This document shows positions 17,076-26,187 of a DNA stretch of 33,028 bases, in pieces. The notes below the pieces were generated by a model, which searched no databases, was not told the DNA's origin, and was given only the letters and a program-made list of their open reading frames with translations. The position numbers were made by a program, and so were the translations under genes. Source of the DNA: Patescibacteria group bacterium. Lineage in GTDB: Bacteria; Patescibacteriota; Patescibacteriia; JAHIZJ01. Positions within the stretch are counted from its first letter, which is position 1. The number at the start of each line of letters is the position of its first letter. The stretch covers positions 1 to 33,028 of the forward strand of contig JAHIZJ010000018.1 of assembly GCA_018814765.1 (NCBI GenBank). Direction: 5' to 3'.

Positions 17076-17137
17076 GCCCGGCGACTGGCGGGCAGGTCTA
17101 CCAACTGAGCTAGGTGGACATAATTATTTATATTTAT

Positions 17138-17240
17138 CTGTTGCTCCCTGCCCAGTACCCGAACGAAATGAGTGGTACTGGGTACCAGCTGCCTGTCCGC
17201 CGAAGTGAATGAAATGAACGAAGGAGGAAGCTAGGTGGGC
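17138..17240 (-). pseudogene. tRNA 5' half with two palindrome-type insertions in the D arm
   Basis: Minus strand GCCCACCTAGCT [insert] CAGCTGGTA [insert] GAGCAACAG; second insert carries CCCAGTACC/GGTACTGGG (17151-17159/17174-17182). Confidence 0.65.
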
Positions 17241-17243
17241 AAA

Positions 17244-18104
17244 TTAAGCGCTCTTTATCTTAGTTACTTTTTCCAATTCTTTTATCTTAACAGAAAACTC
17301 CTCTAATTTTTTATTTTCTGGGTTAACTTTCTTTAATCTATCAAAAGCTTCCCAGGCTGAAATTTTATTACCAGCTATTATACTGGTTTCCAGAAATATA
17401 TCAAGGTTACGAGGATTATTTCCTTCTAACTGGCATGCTTTTTCAATTGTCTCGAGAGCCTTATCTACCAATCCCAAATCTCTATAAACCAATCCAAGAT
17501 TAATATAATCAGCAGCTACGTCTGCGTCATCTGAGCCATCTATAACTTCACTTTCCTCTTTATGTTTCATGTCCAATGTCAATATATACTCGAATGTTTC
17601 TTTGGCTTGTTCTAAGTCTTTTATGGTCATATATAATTCTCCCAATCGGCGATACGGCTCAACCTCTCTTGAATCATTTGATATCAATTCTATCAATTTT
17701 TTTTCAGCTTGTTCGTATTCTTCTTGTTCAATTAATCCATCTATTTCTGAAGACAGGGTAAATTGAGTGTGCGCTTGCGGATCAATAACCCCATTTTTTT
17801 TCTGATTACTCATTTTAGTATATTGCTTTTCCAAATGCACCACTTTTTCGTATATTTCTTTTACCAAATTTATTATCCTTACATATATTGGTCTCAGTGC
17901 CTTTATTATATAAGAACTAATTTTAATAATCTTTCTTTCAAGTCTTGAGCCAATTATTTTATACTTCGTTGCGTCTTCTCTTACCTGCTGAATAGTTTTT
18001 TTGTTTGTTTGAGCTAATTGTGGAAATTTTCTACCAACAATAATAACTATGGCAACTAAGCTTAATACAGATAATATTAATAGAATTATATCAAACATAC
18101 TCAC
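17244..18104 (-). CDS. TPR-repeat protein with N-terminal TM segment
   Basis: 286 aa; TPR-like EPYRRLGELYMTIKDLEQAKETFEYIL and ADYINLGLVYRDLGLVDKALETIEKA. Confidence 0.8.
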   Translation of the reverse strand: MSMFDIILLILSVLSLVAIVIIVGRKFPQLAQTNKKTIQQVREDATKYKIIGSRLERKIIKISSYIIKALRPIYVRIINLVKEIYEKVVHLEKQYTKMSNQKKNGVIDPQAHTQFTLSSEIDGLIEQEEYEQAEKKLIELISNDSREVEPYRRLGELYMTIKDLEQAKETFEYILTLDMKHKEESEVIDGSDDADVAADYINLGLVYRDLGLVDKALETIEKACQLEGNNPRNLDIFLETSIIAGNKISAWEAFDRLKKVNPENKKLEEFSVKIKELEKVTKIKSA

Positions 18105-18877
18105 TTATAAGGGATTTCAATATACTTATCTTCTACTTTTACCATGACGCTCTGTTTTAACACATTTTGATTACATACAACGCCTTGGCCATTTTTTGTT
18201 TTTATTTTTGTACCAACTTTTGGTAGCTTTTCCATAAGTTCTTTGTAAATATCAGCTTCAAAAGCTAAACAACACTTTAGTCGGCCACAAACACCTGACA
18301 ATCTTTCACATCCTCTGTGTTCTACACCTTGAACTTTTGCATAGTCTGACGTTATACTGCTTAATTCGTTCAGAAACTTTCGACAACACAACAGTCTTCC
18401 ACACGCACCTATGTCTCCAAACAACTTAGCCTCATCACGAATTCCCATCTGTTGAAGTCTAACTGTTTTTTGAAAATGGCGTGTTAGTTCTTTGACTAGC
18501 ACTCTAAAGTCGACTCGACCATCAGCAATAAAGCCAAATATTACACGCCCGCCATCCAATGAGAAGTGGCAATCAACTAATTTCATTGGTAGCTTGTATT
18601 TCTGTACCAGATCTTTACAATGCTTGAGAGCTTCTATTTTTGATTTGTTTAGCTCGTCATATTTCTTAATGTCGTTTTCTGTAACTTTTCTTGTAACGGT
18701 GACCGCAGATAAACGAGACTCAGGTTCGTCAATTTTTTTTATATTAACAATCTTTGCTAAATCCTGACCATTCTCAAACTGAATCACCACATATTCACCT
18801 TTTACGAGATCGTATTCAGGTATTTTCGCATAATGAGTTTGGTCCCAAGACTCTGTTTGTAATTCTAACAGTTCCAT
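18101..18877 (-). CDS. PSP1 domain protein (RicT/YaaT-like)
   Basis: 258 aa; RVDFRVLVKELTRHFQKTVRLQQMGIRDEAKLFGDIGACGRLLCCRKFL .. GRLKCCLAFE. Confidence 0.9.
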   Translation of the reverse strand: MELLELQTESWDQTHYAKIPEYDLVKGEYVVIQFENGQDLAKIVNIKKIDEPESRLSAVTVTRKVTENDIKKYDELNKSKIEALKHCKDLVQKYKLPMKLVDCHFSLDGGRVIFGFIADGRVDFRVLVKELTRHFQKTVRLQQMGIRDEAKLFGDIGACGRLLCCRKFLNELSSITSDYAKVQGVEHRGCERLSGVCGRLKCCLAFEADIYKELMEKLPKVGTKIKTKNGQGVVCNQNVLKQSVMVKVEDKYIEIPYK

Positions 18878-18880
18878 TGA

Positions 18881-19468
18881 TTAAATTTCAAAAAACGCAA
18901 ATTCTTTAACTTTTATATTCTCACCCAAAGATGATACTTTCTGATTTATTAATTCTTCGACAGTTATAGAATCATCTTTTATGTATGGCTGGTTCATTAG
19001 GCAAGCTTCTTTGTAGTAACTATTTAGCTTTCCTTCAATGATTTTTTCCTTTATATCTTTGGGTTTACCTTCATCAACCTGAGTTTCATAGTTCTCTTTT
19101 TCTTTTTTGATTACATCATCAGGAATATCTTCTGGTACTAAATATTCAGGACGCGTAGCTGCAACCTGCAGAGCTATCTCATGGGCTAATTCTTTAAATT
19201 CATCTGTCCGAGCCACAAAATCAGTTTCACATAATAATGAAACTACACCGGCTACTTTATGGTTGTTATGAATGTATGTGTCTATTATGCCTTGATCAGT
19301 TGTACGATTGGCTTTTGAAAGAGTTATCTTCTCTCCCCTCTTTACCAAGTAATTGATTGACTGCTCCATGTCACCATCACAACTTTCCAATGCTTTCTTT
19401 GCTTCCATTAAACCTACGCCTGTTTTTTTTCTTAGTTCTTGTATTTGATCTGTTGAGATTTTATTCAT
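18881..19468 (-). CDS. tsf: Elongation factor Ts
   Basis: 195 aa; IQELRKKTGVGLMEAKKALESCDGDMEQSINYLVKRG and CETDFVARTDEFKELAHEIALQVAA. Confidence 0.96.
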   Translation of the reverse strand: MNKISTDQIQELRKKTGVGLMEAKKALESCDGDMEQSINYLVKRGEKITLSKANRTTDQGIIDTYIHNNHKVAGVVSLLCETDFVARTDEFKELAHEIALQVAATRPEYLVPEDIPDDVIKKEKENYETQVDEGKPKDIKEKIIEGKLNSYYKEACLMNQPYIKDDSITVEELINQKVSSLGENIKVKEFAFFEI

Positions 19469-19489
19469 ATTTTTTTATTCTATAATTTA

Positions 19490-20221
19490 TTAATCTTTTT
19501 TTGTCTTTTCTTCTTTGACTGTTTCAACGTTTTCTTTTATTGCCATTTTGCCTTCTTTGATGCTCTCAGCTACCAATCCTGTAATAAGCTTGATTGATTT
19601 TGTCGCATCGTCGTTTGCAGGTATCGGATAAGCTACGTTTGTAGGATCAGTATTTGTGTCTGCTAGGGCAACTATCGGTATATTTTTTCTATTGGCTTCT
19701 CTAACCACTGTTTTTTCATTTTTCAGACCAACAATAAATATTGCATCAGGTATTTTTTTTATTCCCGATATTCCACCAACCAGTTTTTCAAGTTTTTCAA
19801 TTTTCTTTTTTATTGCTGTCTGTTCTTTCTTGGTATATTTTTCCAGATCTCCACTTTCCTGACTCTTTTTTAATTCATGCAATCTATCAATCAGCTTTTT
19901 CACAATTGCAAAATTAGTAAAAAGTCCACCGATCCATCGGTTAATTATATAGGGCATTCCGCAATCTTCCGCAGCTTTTTTAATAATACCTTGGGCTTGT
20001 TTTTTTGTTCCTATAAAAACAACCACTCCACCTTTGCTGGCAGTATCATGTAAAAAAGTTAAAGCTTCCTTTAGCTTTTCACGTGTTTGTTCTAAATCCA
20101 CAATGTGGATACCGCTTCGTTCAGCAAATATATAGGGTTTCATTTTTGGGTGCCATCGTGACTTTTGATGCCCGAAGTGCACTCCATTTTTTAGCATCTC
20201 TAAAAGAGATATGTCTTTCAT
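19490..20221 (-). CDS. rpsB: 30S ribosomal protein S2
   Basis: 243 aa; GVHFGHQKSRWHPKMKPYIFAERSGIHIVDLEQT, NRWIGGLFTNF, VALADTNTDPTNVAYPIPANDDA. Confidence 0.97.
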   Translation of the reverse strand: MKDISLLEMLKNGVHFGHQKSRWHPKMKPYIFAERSGIHIVDLEQTREKLKEALTFLHDTASKGGVVVFIGTKKQAQGIIKKAAEDCGMPYIINRWIGGLFTNFAIVKKLIDRLHELKKSQESGDLEKYTKKEQTAIKKKIEKLEKLVGGISGIKKIPDAIFIVGLKNEKTVVREANRKNIPIVALADTNTDPTNVAYPIPANDDATKSIKLITGLVAESIKEGKMAIKENVETVKEEKTKKD

Positions 20222-20429
20222 TATTCTTTTTCTCCGCTACCACACATTCTACCCATAACCCCACAATTATGCATTGATAAGGCAAGAAAAGGTATAATTC
20301 TTCACATGATCGTAAGAAAAGCGTGGTATGTGTGATTTATTAATTAGATGTCATGATAATAACAGGTTTTAAAAAAATATTCAAGTCTTGCCCGGCTTTA
20401 TTAAAATTGGTATATTTTAACACAGATAG

Positions 20430-20458
20430 TTGACTTTTTATTAAAAAATCAATACACT
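20430..20458 (+). promoter_or_regulatory. Candidate promoter for rpmE
   Basis: TTGACT (20430-20435), 17-nt spacer, TACACT (20453-20458). Confidence 0.5.
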
Positions 20459-20551
20459 TCCGCTATTGGTCTAATTAGTTCAATATTCTTAAACATTCGG
20501 GCCACTAATCAATTATCAATAATTAAATATTCATCGATAGGAAAAGAATAA

Positions 20552-20785
20552 ATGAAAAAGAAAATACATCCGGAGTATCATACTGACGCCAAAATAAAGT
20601 GCGCCTGTGGTAATGAAATTAAGACTGGATCTACCGTAGCATCAATACAGGTTGAGCTTTGTTCTGCCTGTCATCCTTTTTACACAGGAAAGCAAAAGTT
20701 GGTTGATACAGCCAGACGTGTGGATAGATTTAATAAAATTATGAGTAAAAAAAAGGCCTCTAGGGTAAGTCAGAACAAAAAATAG
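20552..20785 (+). CDS. rpmE: 50S ribosomal protein L31 (Cys-containing form)
   Basis: 77 aa; [48 protein letters not shown]. Confidence 0.95.
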   Translation: MKKKIHPEYHTDAKIKCACGNEIKTGSTVASIQVELCSACHPFYTGKQKLVDTARRVDRFNKIMSKKKASRVSQNKK

Positions 20786-20796
20786 CTAACTATATA

Positions 20797-20828
20797 ATAA
20801 AACCCACCTATTTTTTTGGTGGTTTTAT
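20797..20828 (+). promoter_or_regulatory. Hairpin between rpmE and prfA (terminator/attenuator or RBS-masking)
   Basis: ATAAAACC-c-ACC / GGTGGTTTTAT with loop TATTTTTTT; ends 4 nt before the prfA ATG. Confidence 0.55.
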
Positions 20829-20832
20829 TAAA

Positions 20833-21873
20833 ATGAACGACAAAAAATCAATCAAGAGTCAAATAGAGAAACTTGAGATAGAGCTGCAGAGCCCTAGTCT
20901 TGTGAAACAGCCTGATAAAATGAAATCTTTATCGCATAAATATTCACGATTAAGTGAATTGTATAAAGACATTGAGCGTCACGAGGCGCTCACCAATCAG
21001 CAAAAAGAGCTTGATGTTTCGCAAAAAAATGAAAATGATCCTGAGATTCTCGAGTTAGTAAAATCTGAATCAGATAAAATCAGTAAGGAACTAGAGACCC
21101 TACAGACAAATATTGACAACAGAATGAATCCATCGGATGAACGGGACTCAAAAAACATTATTGTGGAGATACGTGCAGGTACAGGTGGTGATGAAGCAGC
21201 TCTCTTTTCTGCAAATTTATTTCGTATGTATTCACGTTATGCTGAAAAAATGAATTGGTCGACAACGTTAATTTCTTCAAATCGCACAGGCATAGGCGGC
21301 TTCAAAGAAATAATCTTTGAAATTCGCGGTCAAAGCGTTTTTAGCAATTTGAAATATGAAAGTGGCGTTCATCGGGTACAAAGAATCCCCGAAACTGAAA
21401 AATCAGGTCGTGTTCATACATCTGCCGCTTCAGTCGCAATTTTACCCGAAGCTGAAACAACCGATATAGAACTTAATCCTGATGACTTAGATATTCAAGC
21501 ATCTACCGCACAAGGAAACGGCGGTCAAAGCGTTAACACAACATATTCTGCAATTAGGATTACTCATAAACCCACAGGGATCATGGTGCAGTGCCAAGAC
21601 GAAAGATCTCAGCTCCAAAACCGTGAACGTGCTCTTCAAGTATTACGCACACGGCTATATTCCTTGGCTGAAGAAAAAAAGCGCCAAAAGCGTTCATCTG
21701 ATCGCAAAAGCCAAATAGGTACTGGTGATCGTTCTGAAAAAATAAGAACATACAACTTTCCACAAGATCGTGTGACAGATCATCGCTTAAAAAAAAGCTG
21801 GCACCATCTTCAACAAATTTTGGATGGCAATATAGAAGAGATTATTGCCAGTCTCAAATCAGCTGACCGATGA
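20833..21873 (+). CDS. prfA: Peptide chain release factor 1
   Basis: 346 aa; [65 protein letters not shown]. Confidence 0.95.
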   Translation: MNDKKSIKSQIEKLEIELQSPSLVKQPDKMKSLSHKYSRLSELYKDIERHEALTNQQKELDVSQKNENDPEILELVKSESDKISKELETLQTNIDNRMNPSDERDSKNIIVEIRAGTGGDEAALFSANLFRMYSRYAEKMNWSTTLISSNRTGIGGFKEIIFEIRGQSVFSNLKYESGVHRVQRIPETEKSGRVHTSAASVAILPEAETTDIELNPDDLDIQASTAQGNGGQSVNTTYSAIRITHKPTGIMVQCQDERSQLQNRERALQVLRTRLYSLAEEKKRQKRSSDRKSQIGTGDRSEKIRTYNFPQDRVTDHRLKKSWHHLQQILDGNIEEIIASLKSADR

Positions 21874-22706
21874 CAATTCATCAGGCACTCCTACGTGGCT
21901 ACCAAATATTAAAAAGTCATGATATTGATTCAGCTTATATTGATGCTGACATTATTATGTCTTCTTTTATCAATAAGACGAGAAGTTTTTTATATACACA
22001 TCCAGAAAAGGAAATTTCAAACCTTTTATTTACTAATTACATTGAAGCTATTAAAAAACGATCTAATAATGTTCCTATATCTTATATAACAAATAAATGT
22101 AATTTTAAAAACAAATACTTTTTCATTGACAAACATGTCTTGATACCTAGGCCCGAAACCGAGCTATTGGTTAATAAATCAATTAGCCTTATCTCAAAAA
22201 TTAACAAAAATAATGTTGTAGTTGCCGACATAGGCACCGGTAGTGGAATTATCGCCATATCAATTGCAATTGATTGTCCTAGTGCTAATTTACTAGCTAC
22301 TGATATTTCTAAACCAGCCTTAACAATAGCCAGGCTTAATTCTAAATCATTTAAAACAAATAAACGTATATCGTTTATTTATGGCTCTTTATTGTCCCCT
22401 ATTATTAACAAAGACATTGACCTGATAGTAGCAAATTTACCTTATTTAAAAACAGATGAATTGTCTTTTAACACTTATGAACCGAACATTGCACTGTCAG
22501 CTGGATCTGATGGTTTACTTTTTTATTCTAGACTTATAAAACAAATATCTCAGCTAGGTCACCAACCTGAATATATATGCTTAGAAATTGGTCATGATCA
22601 ATATTCTAAATTAGATATACTTGCAAAAACATACCTTCCAGACTTCTCAAGCGTTGTACATAAAGACCTAAATGGATTTGACCGAGTTTTGATTCTTTCT
22701 AGATAA
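21870..22706 (+). CDS. prmC: Release factor glutamine methyltransferase PrmC (HemK)
   Basis: 278 aa directly after prfA with ATGA overlap; [36 protein letters not shown]. Confidence 0.9.
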   Translation: MTIHQALLRGYQILKSHDIDSAYIDADIIMSSFINKTRSFLYTHPEKEISNLLFTNYIEAIKKRSNNVPISYITNKCNFKNKYFFIDKHVLIPRPETELLVNKSISLISKINKNNVVVADIGTGSGIIAISIAIDCPSANLLATDISKPALTIARLNSKSFKTNKRISFIYGSLLSPIINKDIDLIVANLPYLKTDELSFNTYEPNIALSAGSDGLLFYSRLIKQISQLGHQPEYICLEIGHDQYSKLDILAKTYLPDFSSVVHKDLNGFDRVLILSR

Positions 22707-22720
22707 TACAAATTATTATC

Positions 22721-22750
22721 AAAAAACAGAGCAGCGTGACTCTGTTGGCT
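22721..22750 (-). terminator. Intrinsic terminator of the DUF3048 gene pair
   Basis: AACAGAG (22725-22731) / CTCTGTT (22740-22746); minus strand continues into TTTT. Confidence 0.65.
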
Positions 22751-22774
22751 TGATTGTTTTATATTGTTTAAGTT

Positions 22775-23941
22775 CTAGTTACTATCAGATTCCTGATAAA
22801 TAACATCACGATCTTCCGGAACTATTGATATCCACGTGGTTCCTCTATTAAATGGTATTTCCTCTCCCTGCTCGTCATAATACAGGGTTCGGCTTATTCT
22901 ATCAGGTTTTTTCCAAGTACCCTCAATCTTCTGACCATCTCTGAATATAAATGCCTTGCCTTCGCCTGATATATCCAAAGTAATTCTGCCTTTTTCACCA
23001 TAGGATGATATCTCAGGCACTATCACAATTACAACGTTTTTTGTTTGTAGTTGATTTCCAGACTCTTCATCTATGTGAGGTCTGCCAGCATGAAATTTTT
23101 CATAACTATTTGTTTCTCTTTTGTAAACATATTCTGATACCCACGTTTGACCACCAGAAAAATGCACTTCTATTCGTTCATCTTTATTGGTTCTTTCTTC
23201 AAGTGGCAAATCGTCCTTAAATTCCCAGGTTTGATATTCATAGTCGTTATCGACAAGATCTTTGTCTCTCAAGGCTCTTTGTATTAACTCTGAGCTAGTA
23301 TAGACATTGTGTGGTGCATAGCGAGATGTATCTCTCCAGAAAAACTGCCCGTTAAAAAATTGGCTAAAATCATTAATACCCAAGCCATCAATAGCAGCTA
23401 ATGCTTCAGGTGATCCGCCTACATGCCCGTACAATGCATCATACTCTGACACCCATTCAAGGAAATATGGTCGAGCTGATCGTATCGGTCCTATTTTTTC
23501 GGCATTACCATTCACAAAAACACCCATAAGTCTGGTTGCGCCACCTTCCACCAATGCTTCATACACAATTGAGGCATCTTCTAGTCCACTTTGTGGCCAG
23601 GCTGGTGGAATATTATCAAACATTATTGCTACTGGAGTTGGATTAACGTCTTCTACGGCAACTTTAATACCATCGAGACATCTTTCGTTTGCATCAACTT
23701 TATCAACTGAGATAATACTATCTGTAGTGTCTGGCGCCGAGCTAACACCATTATCGGCTTCTCCATTAAATGACCAGACAATTGGCAAGAAATACTGTTG
23801 CGTAAACCCAAATACAAACACCCAACATACCACCGTAGTAACAACAAAATAAACTGAAATAAGCTTCCAGCCTAACATTTTGTTATTTGTAGGTGTTTTT
23901 TTAAACGAAACCTTTTGATTTTTATCTTTTTGTTTAGCCAT
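22775..23941 (-). CDS. DUF3048 (YerB-like) domain protein
   Basis: 388 aa; PVAIMFDNIPPAWPQSGLEDASIVYEALVEGGATRLMGVF .. GPIRSARPYFLEW .. FNRGTTWISIVP; N-terminal TM. Confidence 0.9.
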   Translation of the reverse strand: MAKQKDKNQKVSFKKTPTNNKMLGWKLISVYFVVTTVVCWVFVFGFTQQYFLPIVWSFNGEADNGVSSAPDTTDSIISVDKVDANERCLDGIKVAVEDVNPTPVAIMFDNIPPAWPQSGLEDASIVYEALVEGGATRLMGVFVNGNAEKIGPIRSARPYFLEWVSEYDALYGHVGGSPEALAAIDGLGINDFSQFFNGQFFWRDTSRYAPHNVYTSSELIQRALRDKDLVDNDYEYQTWEFKDDLPLEERTNKDERIEVHFSGGQTWVSEYVYKRETNSYEKFHAGRPHIDEESGNQLQTKNVVIVIVPEISSYGEKGRITLDISGEGKAFIFRDGQKIEGTWKKPDRISRTLYYDEQGEEIPFNRGTTWISIVPEDRDVIYQESDSN

Positions 23942-23949
23942 TCACTCTA

Positions 23950-25017
23950 TTATTCAAAAGTTACAGTTCTGTCTGTTGGGAGCACTTCAACCCAGGTAGT
24001 ACCACGATTGAACTCTATTTCGTCACCCGATGAGTCATAATACTTCGTTCTTTCGTCACGAGCTGGTTTTTTCCATTGACCATTTATTTCTTTGCCATCA
24101 ATATAAATTCTTGCATCTCCTTCACCTATTGTTTCGATGCTTAAACGATTTTCATCATCTGCTGTACGAGTTTTAACATATTGTACTACTACATTCTTCG
24201 CACTGATGGCTTCACCATTCTCCATTGTGTGTGGCTCTCCAGCTTGATATCTTATAAATTCATTATTGGTTTTGTTATATTTATATTCCACTAAATAATT
24301 ATAAGTGGAAAAACCAATTGTCAGTGTTTTCTCACTATCGGCCGGGTTGGCTGTCTTTGAATACTCCCAGCTTTCATAGTCCCCAGTTTCACTAAAATCT
24401 TTATCGCGTATAGCCCTAGCTAATAACTCAGATGACGTATACAGATTATGTGGGGCATAACGATCACTTGAGCGCCAGAAATACTGGCTATTATAGAATT
24501 GATTTAGGTCAATAATGTCATACTGAGGAATCAGTTCAAACGATTTTGGACTCCCCCCCACATGCGCGTATACGGCGTTTAGTTCTTTGGCCCAATCTAA
24601 ATAATAATCCCTAGCTGATCGAACCGGTCCAATCTTTTCTACCTCATCACCTGATGCATATACAGCCATAAATCTTGTAATGCCACCCTCTACAAGTACT
24701 TCATATACCAGATTCGCTTTATTTACACCTGACTGAGGCCTAGACGCTACTAAATTTTCTATCATAATAGCAACTGGGTTCATATTCTCACGACCAATTT
24801 CCACCCAAGTCCCGTCAATAGCCCGCATTTCTTCACTGATATTATTCGAATTTCTTTCACTGTTAGTATTTCCAGTTACTGTCTCCTCGCTTTTAAACAA
24901 ATAACTACCAGCTACTATTGCTATAATTATCAATACTATCACAACAATAATAACAGGAGTTTTTTTACTTTTCTTCACCGACCACAACATATCTTTTATG
25001 TTATTTGATAAGTTCAT
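23950..25017 (-). CDS. DUF3048 (YerB-like) domain protein, paralogue
   Basis: 355 aa; PVAIMIENLVASRPQSGVNKANLVYEVLVEGGITRFMAVYA .. GPVRSARDYYLDW .. FNRGTTWVEVLP. Confidence 0.9.
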   Translation of the reverse strand: MNLSNNIKDMLWSVKKSKKTPVIIVVIVLIIIAIVAGSYLFKSEETVTGNTNSERNSNNISEEMRAIDGTWVEIGRENMNPVAIMIENLVASRPQSGVNKANLVYEVLVEGGITRFMAVYASGDEVEKIGPVRSARDYYLDWAKELNAVYAHVGGSPKSFELIPQYDIIDLNQFYNSQYFWRSSDRYAPHNLYTSSELLARAIRDKDFSETGDYESWEYSKTANPADSEKTLTIGFSTYNYLVEYKYNKTNNEFIRYQAGEPHTMENGEAISAKNVVVQYVKTRTADDENRLSIETIGEGDARIYIDGKEINGQWKKPARDERTKYYDSSGDEIEFNRGTTWVEVLPTDRTVTFE

Positions 25018-25025
25018 TTTTTATG

Positions 25026-25751
25026 TTATTTTTTTTCTTTCTTTGGTTCTTCTTTTTCGGCGGGTTTCTCATTCTCTTTATCTTTATCTTTATCCTTGTC
25101 ATCTTCTTCATCTTTTTCTTTGTCTTCCTTGTCTACTTCGACATCTTCTACGACTTCTTCTACTTTTTCATCCAGAGCTTCTAACTCTTCATCAGTTCTA
25201 GGAGGTTTTACATTTACGACTGTTTCATCTTCTTTGTCAAGAATTTTTATACCTGCGGGTAATTCAATATCCTTGATATGTAATGAATCATCAAAAGAAT
25301 TCAATTTACTTATATCAATTTTTAGTTCATGTACCAGGTCATTGGGCAAACATTCTACTTTTACGTGGTCTATGCTTTTAATCAAGACTCCTCCAAGTTC
25401 TTTCACTGCCTTGGACTCGCCTATGAATAATAATTCAATTTCTGTCGTAATTTTTTTCTTTAAATCAACCTGATAAAAATCAACATGTTCATATTCCTCA
25501 GTCAAGGGGTTTTTTTCTGCAGAGTGAACAATCACCTTGACTGGCTTTTCTTCATCAACTGTTAAATCAATAAGGGTAGATTCTCCGGTTTGTTCATAGA
25601 GTTTTTCAAATACTTTAAGATCTGTTTGTATTGGTCTTGTTTTAATACCAGCCCCATACAATACTGCCGGCAGATTCCCCTCCTTACGTAATGCTTTTAC
25701 TCTTTTACCCAGCATTTTACGTGTTGTTGACTGTAGCTTATATTCAGACAT
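25026..25751 (-). CDS. rplY: 50S ribosomal protein L25 (CTC form) with highly charged C-terminal tail
   Basis: 241 aa; RKMLGKRVKALRKEGNLPAVLYGAG .. VDFYQVDLKKKI; low-complexity K/E/D tail. Confidence 0.92.
   Translation of the reverse strand: MSEYKLQSTTRKMLGKRVKALRKEGNLPAVLYGAGIKTRPIQTDLKVFEKLYEQTGESTLIDLTVDEEKPVKVIVHSAEKNPLTEEYEHVDFYQVDLKKKITTEIELLFIGESKAVKELGGVLIKSIDHVKVECLPNDLVHELKIDISKLNSFDDSLHIKDIELPAGIKILDKEDETVVNVKPPRTDEELEALDEKVEEVVEDVEVDKEDKEKDEEDDKDKDKDKENEKPAEKEEPKKEKK
25075..25094 (+). repeat. Hexanucleotide microsatellite in the L25 tail region
   Basis: TCTTTATCTTTATCTTTATC. Confidence 0.8.
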
Positions 25752-25765
25752 TTTCTTTCCTTTAA

Positions 25766-26119
25766 TTAAATTGATGAACTGAGGTATTTAACCATATCTA
25801 CATTTAAATGCAAGAGGCTATATAGATTTATTACATCATCATCGTTTACCCTACTACTTTTCTTGAAACGTAGTGCATCTTCACCAGATAAATCAGTTAA
25901 CAGTCCCACTGAGCTGACACCTAAGGCACTTGATAATATAAGCGCAACAATCGAAGAATTGCATTTCTTACAATTAATATGCACTAAGTGAGCATCATCT
26001 TTTTCCTCTAATACTTTGGCAGATAGGGGGTTATACTGTGTATTACATAAAGGACAATACGATATAAGTCGTATCCCTTCATTATTTGAAAACATTGGGT
26101 TAGGTTGTGCTGATTTCAT
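25766..26119 (-). CDS. Hypothetical zinc-ribbon-like protein
   Basis: 117 aa; YCPLCNTQY .. NCKKCNSS, two CxxC pairs. Confidence 0.7.
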   Translation of the reverse strand: MKSAQPNPMFSNNEGIRLISYCPLCNTQYNPLSAKVLEEKDDAHLVHINCKKCNSSIVALILSSALGVSSVGLLTDLSGEDALRFKKSSRVNDDDVINLYSLLHLNVDMVKYLSSSI

Positions 26120-26187
26120 TATTTTTTATTTCTAACATGTATATTATAGCAAATTTGTATGAAATGTCAAATACATATCATAGCGTT

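Larger units (their letters stand above)
16891..17119 (-). pseudogene. Interrupted tRNA-Thr-like gene containing a palindrome insert and a complete second tRNA-Thr
   Basis: Minus strand GTCCACCTAGCTCAGTTGGTAGA (5' part, ends 17119), AACTCCAT, GGTAAGGAGTAGGTCGCCGGTTCGATTCCGGCGGTGGGCTTCA (3' part); GTCCACC pairs with GGTGGGC. Confidence 0.75.

Noticed and set aside
16456-17108. ORFs 16456-16791 and 16770-17108 over the tRNA cluster
   Set aside because: They translate tRNA genes and GC-rich palindromes (AGQDSNLRRPKPSDLQSDP is the classic spurious tRNA translation).
16575-17240. CRISPR array
   Set aside because: Repeats are palindromes and tRNA fragments of variable length; no regular repeat-spacer pattern, no cas genes.
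20833-22706. Recoded UGA (as in SR1/Gracilibacteria)
   Set aside because: UGA is used as a normal stop (for example prfA ends in TGA) and ORFs read well in the standard code.
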